Below the pieces are notes generated by a model. It was not told where the DNA came from. It made no database searches and saw nothing but the letters and a program-made list of their open reading frames with translations. Of a stretch of DNA of 64,000 nt, positions 45,719 through 56,545 are shown piece by piece. The stretch is from Lentinula raphanica. Lineage: Eukaryota; Basidiomycota; Agaricomycetes; Agaricales; Omphalotaceae. The stretch's first letter is position 1; every line of letters starts with the position of its first letter. The stretch lies in assembly GCA_027919835.1 (NCBI GenBank), contig JANVFP010000024.1, forward strand, positions 496,001 through 560,000. Reading direction: 5' to 3'. Made by a program: the position numbers and the translations under genes.

Positions 45719-47747
45719 CTAAGAACGTTTCGCTAACTCTTCGAGGTATCGACGAGTGATAGCTGGCCGATCTGTAAGCTGCACTCCTCGATTGTTTACA
45801 AATACTTTTCCAAACTGATCACCGTACTCGGCCTTTGCGCGTTCAACCAGTTGCTGCTCTGATTCCTCCCGTTGAGCACGGAGCCGTTTCGTGATCACGC
45901 CCCAGCCTTCACGATGCTTTTTGTCGTTGTTATCGGTGTAGGAAAACTCGTTCCAAAATGCGTCTTCACCGCTTGAATGATACCGTTCAGCAACATACTG
46001 TGTTTTGACTGTGAGCAACATCTAACACTTGTAAGATGATGATGACTTACCCTCCACTCATTCCAGAGCTTCTTCAACCATGACCATGTCGTCGACCCTT
46101 TTCTGCCACGGTAAACCTCCGGCCAGTATCGTAGTGCAATCGCTGTACCATTAATCTCTAGTAGATTGTTGCCGCAGTCGACTGGGTCCCAACTGAAATG
46201 CTCATCGTCCCACACCCGGCTCAAATGAGGAATCTTGCCAACGAATGATATTTGAGGCGGTTGACGAAGCTCGCTGTACCTGTATGCAATGACCTGGCCA
46301 CGTCCGATAATAAGCTTGTCGACAGATTCGTTCTCATTCATATTGGACGCAGGTAGCACAGGTGGGCTGGTTCTACCTACCGACGTTGGAGCTTCTACTC
46401 CATTGACGTTGTTGCCAGATAGGTTGGTGGGTCCAGTTGAGAAGTCCAGTGTGGGGCGGAATGGGATAAGAGCTGGTGGCAAAAGAGAGGCTGTGGGCAG
46501 AGGCTGGGAAGGGGCAACCGATCCGGTTTGAGAAGGCTTCGGTAGTGATGAACGTTCAACTGTAAGAGCTTCTATACGAGCGGTCAGAACTGCAATTTGC
46601 TCGGCCATTGCAAGCATAGAATTTGAGACAAGAGCCTTAAACGACCGGTAAGTTATGGCCAGACAAGAGAGCTGAGCGAGCTACGCACTGGATCTGACAT
46701 CTTCTGTTTTTCCCTTTCCTCTTCTCGGGCCTTTCGGCGCCGTGCAAGCTCCTCTCGAGGGATGTACGGATGGGTGCTGCAAAAATCCTTCGCCTGAACA
46801 ACAGTAAGCAGACAAATGGAAATGAGAGAGGGCCGAATACGTACCCAACGGACGAGGTTGTTTTTTTCTTCCACGGTGCGATTGTCTTTAGAACGTTCTG
46901 CAGCAAAGACTTGAGCGTTGCGCGGGGTATCTGGACCGAACCCCATCATTTCACTGCGCCGTTGTGTCGAGGCCTTGGGTTTCTTTGTCTTTGACTGGGA
47001 TGGAACAGCCGACTTGGACTTGAGTTTTGTGACCCCACCTTCTCGGACACCGCGATGGCCACGTTGAGCACCAGGAAGGAGACTGCATAAGGGATCGTCC
47101 ATTCAATAGCAACGGGTATAGAGCTCATTCTACGCACCATTGCCATCGTATTTTTTGCTCACTAAACCCCATCAACCTTTCCTTCATAACGGCCTTGTTT
47201 CCTTGAGGAGTGAGGGAGTATTGCTTGCACAGTTCTTGTAGTTCGGGACGCGAGAGATGGTTGCTGTAGTAGAACAAAGCACAAAGTCAGATGAAGAAAG
47301 AGATGCAAAAAATCATGTTACGCACATATCTTGGTAAACAGCGTAGTACACTCCATCCTCATACCTTCCAGGGAGAACCACTGAGTCCGTCGGCTGTGGT
47401 TCAGCAGGATAAACGATGTCCATGGAATGTCCGTCGATTTCGATGTGTTGAGGCGGAGAGACTGAGGGCAGACTAGCCGGTGGGTCGACCTCCATGGTGT
47501 TGAGCATCTGCTCGAAACGTTGCATAAGGAGTGAGAGGGTGATACGTTGCGAGTCGAGAGTAGTCCGAACGAGTGAAAGCGTGGGCGCGTCCAAGTTGCG
47601 GATGGCGGCGTCGAGTCGCGGTGGTAAGGAAAAGGCGGCGAGGGCGCCATTGTTGATCGAGCTGGCCAGGGACACCGGACACGTCAGTAACGAATTGGCG
47701 GGGCGGAGGCAAAAGAATAGAGCAATAGAGAGAGAGGGAGCCGGCAT
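45719..47747 (-). CDS. SAP-domain protein convergent with the recombinase, six exons
   Basis: Start at 47,747 (MPAPSLSIALFFCLRPANSL). Exon 1 continues with a helical region (LDAAIRNLDAPTLSLVRTTL). Exon 2 (about 47,270-47,155) encodes a SAP-like DNA-binding helix pair, LSRPELQELCKQYSLTPQGN then KAVMKERLMGF. Exon 3 is basic (KLKSKSAVPSQSKTKKPKAS). Exon 4 is highly charged (EELARRRKAREEEREKQK). Exon 5 has a short coiled coil (MAEQIAVLTARIEALTVER), a Pro-rich linker and an aromatic domain (PQISFVGKIPHLSRVWDD; TAIALRYWPEVYRGRKG; WLKKLWNEWR). Exon 6 reads MLLTVKTQYVAERYHSSGED to ITRRYLEELAKRS. Joins keep frame. It ends 47 bp from the recombinase stop, tail to tail, which suggests a functional pair, possibly a DNA-binding partner. 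That is inference. Confidence 0.72.
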
Positions 47748-47796
47748 GGATTCGGTGAGAATACGAAATGAATGATGACGTGAGCATCATTCACTT

Positions 47797-47834
47797 GGAC
47801 GATGCACTTTCGGCCGAAAGTGCAACGTCCAAAT
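47797..47834. promoter_or_regulatory. 38 bp near-perfect palindrome upstream of the SAP gene
   Basis: The arms are TTGGACG and TGCACTTTCGG / CCGAAAGTGCA and CGTCCAA, with one mismatched base pair (position 8 from each end) and no spacer. The centre is at about 47,815, roughly 70 bp before the SAP-gene start codon. It could be an operator for a dimeric protein, a recombinase-type site or an element terminus. I did not notice the core word elsewhere in the window. Confidence 0.6.
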
Positions 47835-48708
47835 CCGATCAAATGCGACTGGACCTGATCACCCGGGCGTGACATTATGGTCTATACTCAGAGAGAAGTA
47901 GAGGGGCCCGGGACAGAAGGAAATGCGTGGTCTGTAGATGGATCGAAGGGTATGTGTATAAGGTCCCGCGGCGAGCGTTTTCAAGGTCTTTTGTCTTACA
48001 TCACCTAGTCTTACAGATCGTCTACCTCATGCTCAGAATAGACAAATCCAACAAACTTGAGCGAAAATCGTTGGATTGGTTCGTGTTCGAGACATGTGCA
48101 TGTAGCCTTATTCGCCAAGATTTTCCGTCATACTACGCCTTGTTGATTTTCATATCTGACAATTTCCCTCATGTACATGTTTCACGAATGAATCACAACG
48201 ATTCAGCCTGACCTCAAAGCCACAATCGACGCATTCCTTCAATGAATCCAATTGACCTCTTTTCCTTCTCTTCTCTGACTCTCCCCACAAGCTACACTCT
48301 CTTCCATCTTCCATCTTCCGATGCGACTGTAAGAAGATGTAGCATCGTACACGTACTCTACAACCTCCTCACTCAACCATCATGCTGTCTTGTTCCCTCG
48401 CGCAAATTTTCCCCATTCACATGTGTAGCGTAGTCAAAAAGCATTTCATACCCATTTGGCTTCATAGATTATCTTCAAAGAGCGATCAACTCAGCGAGAT
48501 CCACTCTTCGATAAGATCACACCTGAGCATCGTTAGAATGTTTACAATTCAGAGCTTCAAGATAAAACAAGGAAGAGGAGATGGAAAGTAACAGAGTGTA
48601 GATGAACCATGACTACATAAAACCTGGGATCTCTGAGATCTGGGAACCTAGCTTAGTGTTTCCTCCACATCTAGCCGTTCAGTCCCATGCTGTACGTCAT
48701 CGTATGTC
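47835..48708. other. intergenic; 48.23 kb onward duplicated at 57.17 kb
   Basis: 48,230-48,708 is almost the same as 57,175-57,655: AATGAATCCAATTGACCTC, AGATGTAGCATCG-like words, ATGTGTAGCGTAGTCAAAAAG and the ALP 3' flank. Upstream (47,835-48,230) I see only short frames; the 94-residue plus frame at 47,927-48,211 is not supported. Confidence 0.6.
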
Positions 48709-50022
48709 CTAGTGATGACCCGAAGGATCGGAGGGCCAGTTGTCGAGCTCTTCTTTCGGCCAATTCTCGCGGTGTTTCCACCTAGGATCCGTATAGACGT
48801 CCTGTTCTTTAAGAGCCCATGCGGGGAGCGGCGGGTGCTGCGACTCCGGAGTGGCAGGGACTGGCGGGTTCTGAGGGGAAGTATCGGGGAGTGGCATGTT
48901 ATGGGACAAAGTGGTGATGAGTCCAGTACCGTGTACTTTGTTCCATAAGTCCTCCAGAATGTCGCGGTTTTGGCGATCCAAACTCTTTTCGAGTATGTCA
49001 TGCGGGCCGTGATGCTCGACCTGCTCGTACAACTCCCATTCCCATATATCTTCCTTCTTTTGCAGTACATCGCCTGCCCCGGTAGCCTTCTTCTTCACCA
49101 TGCGATCGAAAGCCTCCCTAAACGGTGAAGTTTCTGAGATATCAAACTTGCCGATAATTTTAACATTGTCTCGAAATTCCTTCTCGGCCAGCTTACGCTG
49201 GAAGAGCACTGCGTATTGATAGATGGAAAGGATAGTAGGGATTTTGTCGATACGATGGTGAGCGATGACTGGGCGCATGGCGTTATTCAAGTCTTTTTTG
49301 GTATTTTCTGACATCTGTAGTGTTGCGATAACGAAACAAGTGTGTTGTGGGGTCACAGTGACGAGTGCTCCGTTCACGCTGGTTGGATTGTCAGAGTCCC
49401 TCTGTTGTTCCCATTTGAAGTCAGACTGGGACGCCCGATTCCTTATGGTTCGATAGCCTCGAGCTTTGGGCGTTTTCTGCTTGTGCAGTTCAGGTGGTGT
49501 AATTCCTATCAGCCATTTACCCAGGTGATACGTGTCACTGTTCGGATCTTCCGTCCATTCTGCCTTCCCTCCAATTTGCACGGCGAACTTGAAAATTTTC
49601 ACTGTGTCGACCCATCATAGTATTCAGAGTGGTGTTGCAGGCTGATGACTAGACTGCAAAACTCACCCTGAAAAAAAGGTGATCTGTTCAGTTATTCGAC
49701 GATCTGATGATAAGAGGTTGAATATGGCTTACACTATAAGGCCCTCTCGCGATGGTTTCCTCAGACTGCCATAAAAGCAAACCAGTCAGTCTGTCGAGTT
49801 CAAAGATACAAGAGATTGAGTGGGACTTACACCAGCCGAAAAAGCAAGCTCATGACCGGACGAGGGCCCTCCTTCGCTGCTTTTGGGAGCGCTTCGTTCT
49901 GTGCGTCGTTCTGTTGTATTGGAATCAATAGGTAACGCAAACGCAGTCGCGATCATCGAAAGGAGTTGAAGGAGGTGGACAGCATGCGAGCGCCGCGTGA
50001 AGATGCTTTGCAAGAGATACAT
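48709..50022 (-). CDS. ALP family member H, secreted protein of unknown function
   Basis: Start at 50,022 (MYLLQSIFTRRSHAVHLLQL...); signal peptide ends TAFALPIDS, then TERRTERSAPKSSEGGPSSG. The donor GTAAGTCCC follows FSAG. Splice words mark a small exon near 49,740-49,775 and one near 49,665 before the large exon, which opens VDTVKIFKFAVQIGGKAEWT (acceptor GACACAG). Core: KWLIGITPPELHKQ, ARGYRTIRNRASQSDFKW, VNGALVTVTPQHT, IATLQMSENTKKD, DKIPTILSIYQYAVL, FDISETSPFREAFDRMVKKK, WEWELYEQVEHHG and DILEDLWNKVHGTG. Pro-rich tail and the PSGHH end as in F and J. Differs from J at only a handful of residues, so the two are recent duplicates. Appears intact. Confidence 0.78.
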
Positions 50023-50128
50023 AGTTCGTTTTTGAAGCGAGAAAGAGGCTGGTCGAGCGAGATGAGTAATCATAGTACTACCAACCTAAACAAGAATCTC
50101 ACCTACGGCTGTAGGTTTCTTTTTTGTA

Positions 50129-50400
50129 GATTTGACCAGCAAATCTTGTGTGGGTGTGTGGGTGTGTTGGGTTGTGCTCGAGGGGGGGAAAGCAATAAAG
50201 ATTCTGGTTGAAAGGGTCGCTCAAAAGGCCTCTTATCTTACGACTTTCATCAAAGTTTCCACGCCTTCGTTTGATCAGCTTGAAGTTGCATCGCCTCGTA
50301 CCGCCTCGTAATCAGTTCATGTGGATTCGAATCAGCTTGTATCAGTCGCATCAGCGCTGAGCATTCTCTTCAATTGACAAACAATCGAATCGACTGCTAT
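50129..50400 (-). promoter_or_regulatory. promoter block of ALP member H
   Basis: GATTTGCTGGTCAAATC at 50,129-50,145, 107 bp before the start, and GGTCGCTCAAAAGGCCTC at 50,215-50,232; then CCACGCCTTCGTTTGATCAG and GCATCAGCGCTGAGCATTC. The whole 50,090-50,870 stretch is nearly identical to 54,120-54,890 upstream of I. Confidence 0.68.
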
Positions 50401-52069
50401 GAAAGGGCCATCCCCTCCGACGGATTCTCTGACCTGATTGAACCTACTGGCTGTTCACGCGCACTGCGCACGCTCCCCAATCCCACATGAATGTCCAAAC
50501 GTTCAAGAACGAGAGCGGGGATTTGAAGGACTTGGGATTGTGAACAGAGGTTGGTACTAGGTGGGATTTGAACGTGAACGTTTGAACTCCGATGACCTGG
50601 AACACAAGGAGCGAGAGTGAATAGCGAACATTGGAATCTTTGGGGAGTAGGACACAATCTCGGGTGGCTAATCTACCCACTGTGACAACATCACTTAGCT
50701 TGCAAATCAGAGCAAAACACTACTAGTATCCAATCCACTCACTTTGTAGCTCGAGGTCACACCAAACATACTCCGAATCCTCAAACTCAAGGCTTCGTTC
50801 AGGATATAACTTGAAGACCAAACGACGAAATCGCCTCCCGAGTTCTCGCCCTCAATGACCAAACTACCCCTTTCACAATCCATCTCCGTCTTCTTAGATT
50901 TCCTTCCTCCTTCATGGCCCAGCGAGAGAAGATCCATCGAATCAGTCAAGCTCTTCTTCTTCCTCAGCACTATATATCCATTGCCAACGCGCAACGTATT
51001 CTTCATCGTCCGACTGTTCGTTTGAGAACGCGTTGTCTTTTGGGGCTTTTTACTCTTGAGGTCTTGAGGTGAGAGATCGGGTGTCGGAGGGGTACGATTC
51101 GATCTTTGTGCTTTGACGATGTTATAGAAGAGCCTGAGGTGAAAGCGGTGAGAGAGGTGAGAATCAGATGAAGTGAATATTCGGAACGTACATTCTGTTA
51201 CACGTGTACGTGGGCTCATCTTTGGCGTAGTAATTCGACCTCTCTCAAGACTCAAACCTCCCTCTTCCAACGGCCAACTTATCCATCGTCCGTCCATCAT
51301 CCATCGTCGATGGGCCACAGATCTAGAGTCTCAAATTCCTAGAGGAAGCTACGGACTCTATGTATACACTCTACGTCCCCAATAGCAACATCCCTAATGT
51401 TCGGTTTGAATACATAATGCAGCGACGATGACAGTGGGATGACGATGGACGATGGGGTGTTTAGTCTGAGATCGAGGTTTTGAGGTAGGACTTGAAGAAA
51501 GAGTAAGAGGGTGAGAGGGTGAGAAGAGGGGAAGTGTGAGACGAAACATGAGGAGAAAGCTGTTCGTTCGGATCAGAGTCGAAAGTACTACTAACAGTAC
51601 CCTCCTTATCCCTGCTGACCCCGTTGACCCCGTTGTTCTCCCATGCACATGGGATAACGGTGAGAGTTCGACTGAGGATCGACACAGGGGACGAGGGACG
51701 GAACAAGAAAGGGTGAAGGGGTGAAGGGTTGGGAGAAGAGGGTGGGGGATGAGACGGGGGAAGCCACGATAGGAAGATGAAGTGTCTTCAACGACGACGA
51801 TTCGACGAACGAACTGATGACCGGACCCTTTGTACTTGTAAGGACAGCGTTTACGGAGGTCGGAGGTCGTTGGTGTCGTTATATGGGATTTGGGATTCAG
51901 GAGGGGGACAGAGGACGAAAGATGGTCAGTGCTAACAATATCATTCAGCTCGCGAACAGATCCAACTCCTAGCTAATCCACTCACTTGCGCAGCCCAACC
52001 TACACCTATACCGACACCGACCGACACCGACTCTCTCGTCTAGGACAATCGCTTGTCCCTGTTGCCACT
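50401..52069. other. intergenic, duplicated upstream segment plus repeat pieces
   Basis: 50,401-50,870 is nearly identical to 54,430-54,890 and contains AACGTTCAAGAACGAGAGCG in both. 50,870-51,330 holds R1 pieces (ATGGCCCAGCGAGAGAAG, GTGTACGTGGGCTCATC...GGCGTAGTAATTCG). 51,850-51,940 and 51,995-52,110 are matched in inverted orientation at about 56,610-56,690 and 56,455-56,545. No supported gene: the 203-residue minus frame (50,707-51,318) crosses repeat DNA and shows no domain. Confidence 0.55.
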
Positions 52070-52833
52070 GTCTACTACTAGAACGCACACCAGTGCCTTG
52101 GCAAGGGGTTCGACTTGGGCTTGACTTGGGTTCAAGCTTGGTTCCATAGGCAGATTATGCAGATTCCGACGATATTCGTGTAGAACTTGGCTTGAGATTG
52201 ATTAATGATTCCAAACACAGGATGAATCGATGATTCGTTGAAGCTTGAGGAAGATCTGTATATCTGTAAAACCAGAATCAACACCAAAGTCCAGACACCT
52301 CTCGTCTATCGTCATACACGCACCCTTTTCTTTCGAGACTTTGACATATCTCCATTGCCACCGCCTTTCCCTCAGGCTCTGTCCACCGTTTCTCCGTTTC
52401 ACTCTACACTTCTACCCTATACTTTTCAAATCTGCGCCTTCTCCGCCTTCCTCTCCATCTTCACGGCCCATCTTCGAACGAACGAAGCCCTTGATCTATC
52501 GAATCTTATTCAATCATCGTCAAATCGTTCATTTGTGTACGCTGTGCAGTGTGCGCATTCATCGTAAGAGGGTAGGGGGAGTCCGAGAGGTCAGTTCGCT
52601 CGTGTGCTTTGACGAAGTCATAAGAGAGGAGAGAGAGAGAGACGTGGAAAGTGGTGGTACTAGAAAAAGCGAGTTCTGTTCTATTCTGTTACACGTAAGC
52701 GTGATTTAAGCGTGATTTCATCCTCAGCGTCTAATTCGACCTCTCTCAACACGAATATCGTCGGAAGCCGCATAGTCTATGGAATCTCTCGAACCCAAGC
52801 CAAATACCTTGTCAAGGCTCTCTAGTAGTAGAC
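52070..52833. repeat. R1 dispersed element, best-preserved copy with inverted ends
   Basis: The 764 bp unit has imperfect inverted ends. GTCTACTACTAG at 52,070 is matched by CTAGTAGTAGAC ending at 52,833. Inward, GCCTTGGCAAGG / CCTTGTCAAGGC, then GGTTCCATAG..TATGC / GCATAGTCTATGG, then CCGACGATATTCGTG / CACGAATATCGTCGG. Each end is about 85-110 bp. The body carries CTCGTCTATCGTCATACACG, pyrimidine tracts, and near the right end TTACACGTAAGCGTGATTT and CCTCAGCGTCTAATTCGACC. No credible coding sequence. It resembles a MITE, but no clear target duplication could be identified. Confidence 0.75.
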
Positions 52834-52914
52834 TAGCGTGTTTAGTCTTCGTCTTCCCCTCCCCTTTGTCCCCTTCCGCACTTGTTCCTGTACTCCGATG
52901 GGTCATCGTATGTC

Positions 52915-54062
52915 CTAGTGATGACCCGAAGGATCGGAGGGCCAGTTGTCGAGCTCTTCTTTCGGCCAATTCTCGCGGTGTTTCCACCTAGGATCCGTAT
53001 AGACGTCCTGTTCTTTAAGAGCCCATGCGGGGAGCGGCGGGTGCTGCGACTCCGGAGTGGCGGGAACTGGCGGGTTCTGAGGCGAAGTATCGGGGAGTGA
53101 CGGGTGCTGGGACGGAGTGGCGGGGTGCCCAGTACCGTGTACTTCATCCCACAAGTCCTCCAAAATGTCGTGATTGTCGCTTTTCAAACTCTCATCAAGT
53201 TTGACCTTTCCACTCTTGATCCGCTCATACAACTCCCGTTCCCATGTATCTGTCTCTAACAGTAAAAAGCCCGTCCCGGAAGCCTTATTCTCAATCATTT
53301 TATCGAAAGCCTCCCCGTACTCTGAGTTTTTGGAGATATCCCAGCTGATTGTTCTAATGGTGTGTTGAAATTGAGGTGTCTTCAGCTGATCTTCGAGGAT
53401 GAGTGCGTATTGGTAACCGGAAGGGATATTAGGGAGTTTGTCGATACGTTTCTTGTCAACTACTGCCGTCAAGGCTTTAGTCAACAAAGCCTTCGTATCT
53501 TGTGACATTTGGAATTCTCCGATCTTGATATGAAGGCGGGTGGGGGTCACGGTGATGGATGCTCCGTTTACGTTCGTCGATGCCCTGGATTGTTGTCGTG
53601 TCCATTCGAAGTTGGATGTGGACTGCGGATCCCTTCTGGTACGATAGCCCCAAACCTTCCCAGTTTGGGAGCTACCTGGCGTTAAAAATGCGGATGGTAC
53701 GAGCGTCATCACCCATTCAGCCGTCATTGGATCATGGTCCATCTGTCCTCCCATGAGTGCGGCAAAGTAGAAGGTTTCGATTCTATCAATGACTTTCCTA
53801 GGCTGCCAAAAGATAAGCCAAGCAATTAGTCTGTTAAGTTCAAAATACAAGACTAAATAGGACTTACAGCAGCTGAAGAAACAAGCTCAAGACCAGATGA
53901 GGGCCCTCCTTCGCTGCCTTTGGGAGCGATTCTTCGTTCTGTGCGTCGTCCTGTTGTATTGGGATCGATAGGTAACGCAAACGCAGTCGCGATCATCGAA
54001 AGGAGGTGAAGGAGGTGGACAGCACGCGAGCGCCGCGTGAAGACGATTCGGAAGAGATACAT
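52915..54062 (-). CDS. ALP family member I, secreted protein of unknown function, two exons
   Basis: Start at 54,062 (MYLFRIVFTRRSRAVHLLHL...); signal peptide ends TAFALPIDP, then RRTERRIAPKGSEGGPSSG. Exon 1 ends after LVSSAA at GTAAGTCC; the intron closes with TTTTGGCAG and exon 2 begins PRKVIDRIETFYFAALMGGQ in phase, so this member has the simplest structure. Core: EWVMTLVPSAFLTPG, VWGYRTRRDPQSTSNFEW, VNGASITVTPTRL, KIGEFQMSQDTKA, DKLPNIPSGYQYALIL, WDISKNSEYGEAFDKMIENK, WERELYERIKSG and DILEDLWDEVHGTG. The core is closer to G, while the C-terminal about 60 residues are the same as H (PQNPPVPATPESQHPPLPAW to PSGHH), so it looks like a G/H mosaic. Total about 345 residues. Confidence 0.83.
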
Positions 54063-54168
54063 AGTTCGTGCTCAAAGCGAGAAAGAGGCTTGTTCGGGCG
54101 AGATGAGTAATCGTAGTACTACCAACATAAACAAGAATCTCACCTACAGCTGCAGGCTTTTTTTAAAA

Positions 54169-54440
54169 GATTTGACCAGCAAATCTTGTGTGGGTGTGTG
54201 GGTGTGTTGGGTTGTGCTCGAGGGGGGAAAGCAAGAAAGATTCTGGTTGAAAGGGTCGCTCAAAAGGCCTCTTATCTTACGACTTAACATCAAAGTTTCC
54301 ACGCCTTCGTTTGATCAGCTTGCATCGCCTCGTACCGCCTCGTAATCAGTTCATGTGGATTCGAATCAGCTTGTATCAGTCGCATCAGCGCTGAGCATTC
54401 TCTTCAATCGACAAACAATCGAATCGACTGCTATGAAAGG
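54169..54440 (-). promoter_or_regulatory. promoter block of ALP member I
   Basis: GATTTGCTGGTCAAATC at 54,169-54,185, 107 bp before the start; GGTCGCTCAAAAGGCCTC at 54,254-54,271; then the same downstream words as at H. Confidence 0.68.
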
Positions 54441-55430
54441 GCCATCCCCTCCGACGGATTCTCTGACCTGATTGAACCTACTGGCTGTTCACGCGCACGC
54501 TCCCCAATCCCACATGAGATGTTTAAACGTTCAAGAACGAGAGCGGGGATTTGAAGGACTTGGGATTGTGAACAGAGGTTGGTACTAGGTGGGATTTGAA
54601 CGTGAACGTTTGAACTCCGATGACCTGGAACACAAGGAGCGAGAGTGAATAGCGAACATTTGAATCTTTGGGGAGTAGGACACAATCTCGGGTGGCTAAT
54701 CTACTCATGACAACATCACTTAGCTTGCAAATCAGAGCAAAAACACTACTAGTATCCAATCCACTCACTTGTAGCTTGAGGTCACACCAAACATACTCCG
54801 AATCCTCAAACTCAAGGCTTCGTTCAGGATATAACTTGAAGACCAAACGACGAAACCGCCTCCCGAGTTCTCGCCCTCAATGAAATCCGAGTCGAATCTC
54901 TCCACCGTCTCCAATCCCGAACGCGTACCAGGAGTCCTAGTGAGTACTAGTCAGTCGCAGTCGCACGTGCAATCGCAAGGGTTCAACTTGTTTTCGTAGG
55001 TTCACAGGTTGAATTTCACATATGTAGCTTTCTGATGATATTCCGAACCGTCCAGTCCATCTTGATCCCAGACAGAGTTTTCGCCGGATTCATTATAATC
55101 TTGGGTCGCTTTGAGCATGATGCATGAGGTTGTGACGATCTGTTGAAACCCAAATCAGCACAAAATCGGACCCTACAAGTTGGACCAATACTCTCGTCTA
55201 TAGATCGTTATATATCGTTATACACGTACCCTTAGAAGAATCGAATGATCTCCAGAATAGCAGCCCATTCGCATATTCACTGGAACCGAGTCTGTCCATC
55301 TGCATCCCCGTTCTTGTTCATCCGATTCCTATGTTGGGATTTGAGAGGACAAAGGGGAGGATAAAGATGGGCTTCGTCCGCTTGTTCCTGGCGTGTTCTG
55401 GGTTCGAGACTGGTTGTCACGACTTGAGCT
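54441..55430. other. duplicated upstream segment, no gene
   Basis: 54,441-54,890 duplicates 50,401-50,860. 55,050-55,260 carries R1-like fragments including a broken core (CGTTATATATCGTTATACACG). No supported coding frame. Confidence 0.55.
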
Positions 55431-56545
55431 TGAGCTTGATCCCAAACGTCGATGAAGCTTGAGGAATATCTGTACAACCAAGATCAACACCAAAGACCCA
55501 GTCCTTTGTCTATCGTTATACGCGCACCCTTCAACTCCGAGGTTCCGCCACTGCTGTCCTTGTGGAATCTGTAGCCTTCTGTCTACCGTTTCACTCTATC
55601 CTTTCCCTTCTCCGACTTCTTCATAGTCTAGCTGAGGACAAAGAGAGATCCATCGAATCAGTCAAGCTCTTCGAAGTTCTACGTCCTTGGAAGCTGGACG
55701 ACTAACCAAAATAGCGCTAACGCGCAGCGTATCTCTTCATCCTCGAAGTTTGAATGTTTGAACGCGTTCGTTTGAAGGTTGACGCGGACGTCTACGTATC
55801 CATCGAAACTTGTGAGGTGAGGGATCGAGGGGAAGTGAGGGCAGGAAGAGGGAGAGCGCAGTTGCGCTTGACGACGTTATAGAAGAGTCTGAGAAGAGAG
55901 GGAGGACGACGTGGGAATTCAGAACGCGACTTCTCTCAATGTGATTTCATTTCATCCTCGACGTCTAATAACCCTACTTCAGCTTTGTTGTCCTCCCTCG
56001 TCCAACGACAAGCTACCTACAAAACTCGTCACACCGCCTAAAACTCTTTCTCCACAATCTACGCTATACACCATGGATACATCCCAGGCCCGCGAGCATT
56101 TTTCTCTGTTCGAGTCTGTTCTCCTTTCTCCATCCTCCTCACTCCATTTGTCATTCCCCCCATCTCTTCCCTAAAAACTCTTTGAAGTTGTGTCAAAGGG
56201 TGCGTGTATCACGATAGATGAGAGTCTTGGCCTTTGGTGTTGATGCTGATTTCACAGATCTTCCTCAAGCTTCAACGATTCATCAATTCATTGATCCATC
56301 CTATGCTTGGAATCAAGCTCACAAGCTCAAGCTCTAGGTGAATATCGTCGGAATCTGCATGATATTCATAATCCGCCTACAGAACCAAGCTCGAACCAAG
56401 TCGAACCAAGTCGAACCCCTTGCCAAGGCTCTGGACCGCATTCTCGGAGACGATAGAAACAAGGACAAGCGATTGTCCTAGACGAGAGCCACGAGAGCTT
56501 GGAGCGTGTTTGGTGTACTAGGTTGGTGTGGTGTAGGTTGGTCCA
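55431..56545. repeat. two R1 units in head-to-head (inverted) arrangement
   Basis: 55,445-55,980 is a plus-oriented R1 body: GATGAAGCTTGAGGAATATC, the TGTCTATCGTTATACGCGCA core at 55,508, and a tail at 55,905-55,965 (TTTCATTTCATCCTCGACG). 56,190-56,545 is a minus-oriented R1 end: GGGTGCGTGTATCACGATAG at 56,199, AATATCGTCGGAATCTGCAT at 56,342, and CCTTGCCAAGGC at 56,419. The 55,905-55,930 sequence matches the flank of the Harbinger at 3,695-3,735. An 87-residue plus frame at 55,911-56,174 is not gene-like. Confidence 0.65.

Noticed and set aside
41805..47747. KDZ transposon carrying the TET/JBP-like gene
   Set aside because: No KDZ transposase frame was found near the dioxygenase, so the association known from other basidiomycetes cannot be claimed here.
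48712..48948. Recurrent plus-strand frames antisense to ALP genes (also at 29,491, 52,882 and 57,658), reading GGPVVE..RPILAVFPPRI
   Set aside because: They are exact antisense shadows of the conserved ALP C-terminal coding region and are conserved only because the sense strand is.
50707..51318. 203-residue minus-strand frame
   Set aside because: It crosses the boundary between a duplicated ALP upstream segment and R1 DNA, and the duplicate at 54.7 kb does not preserve it.
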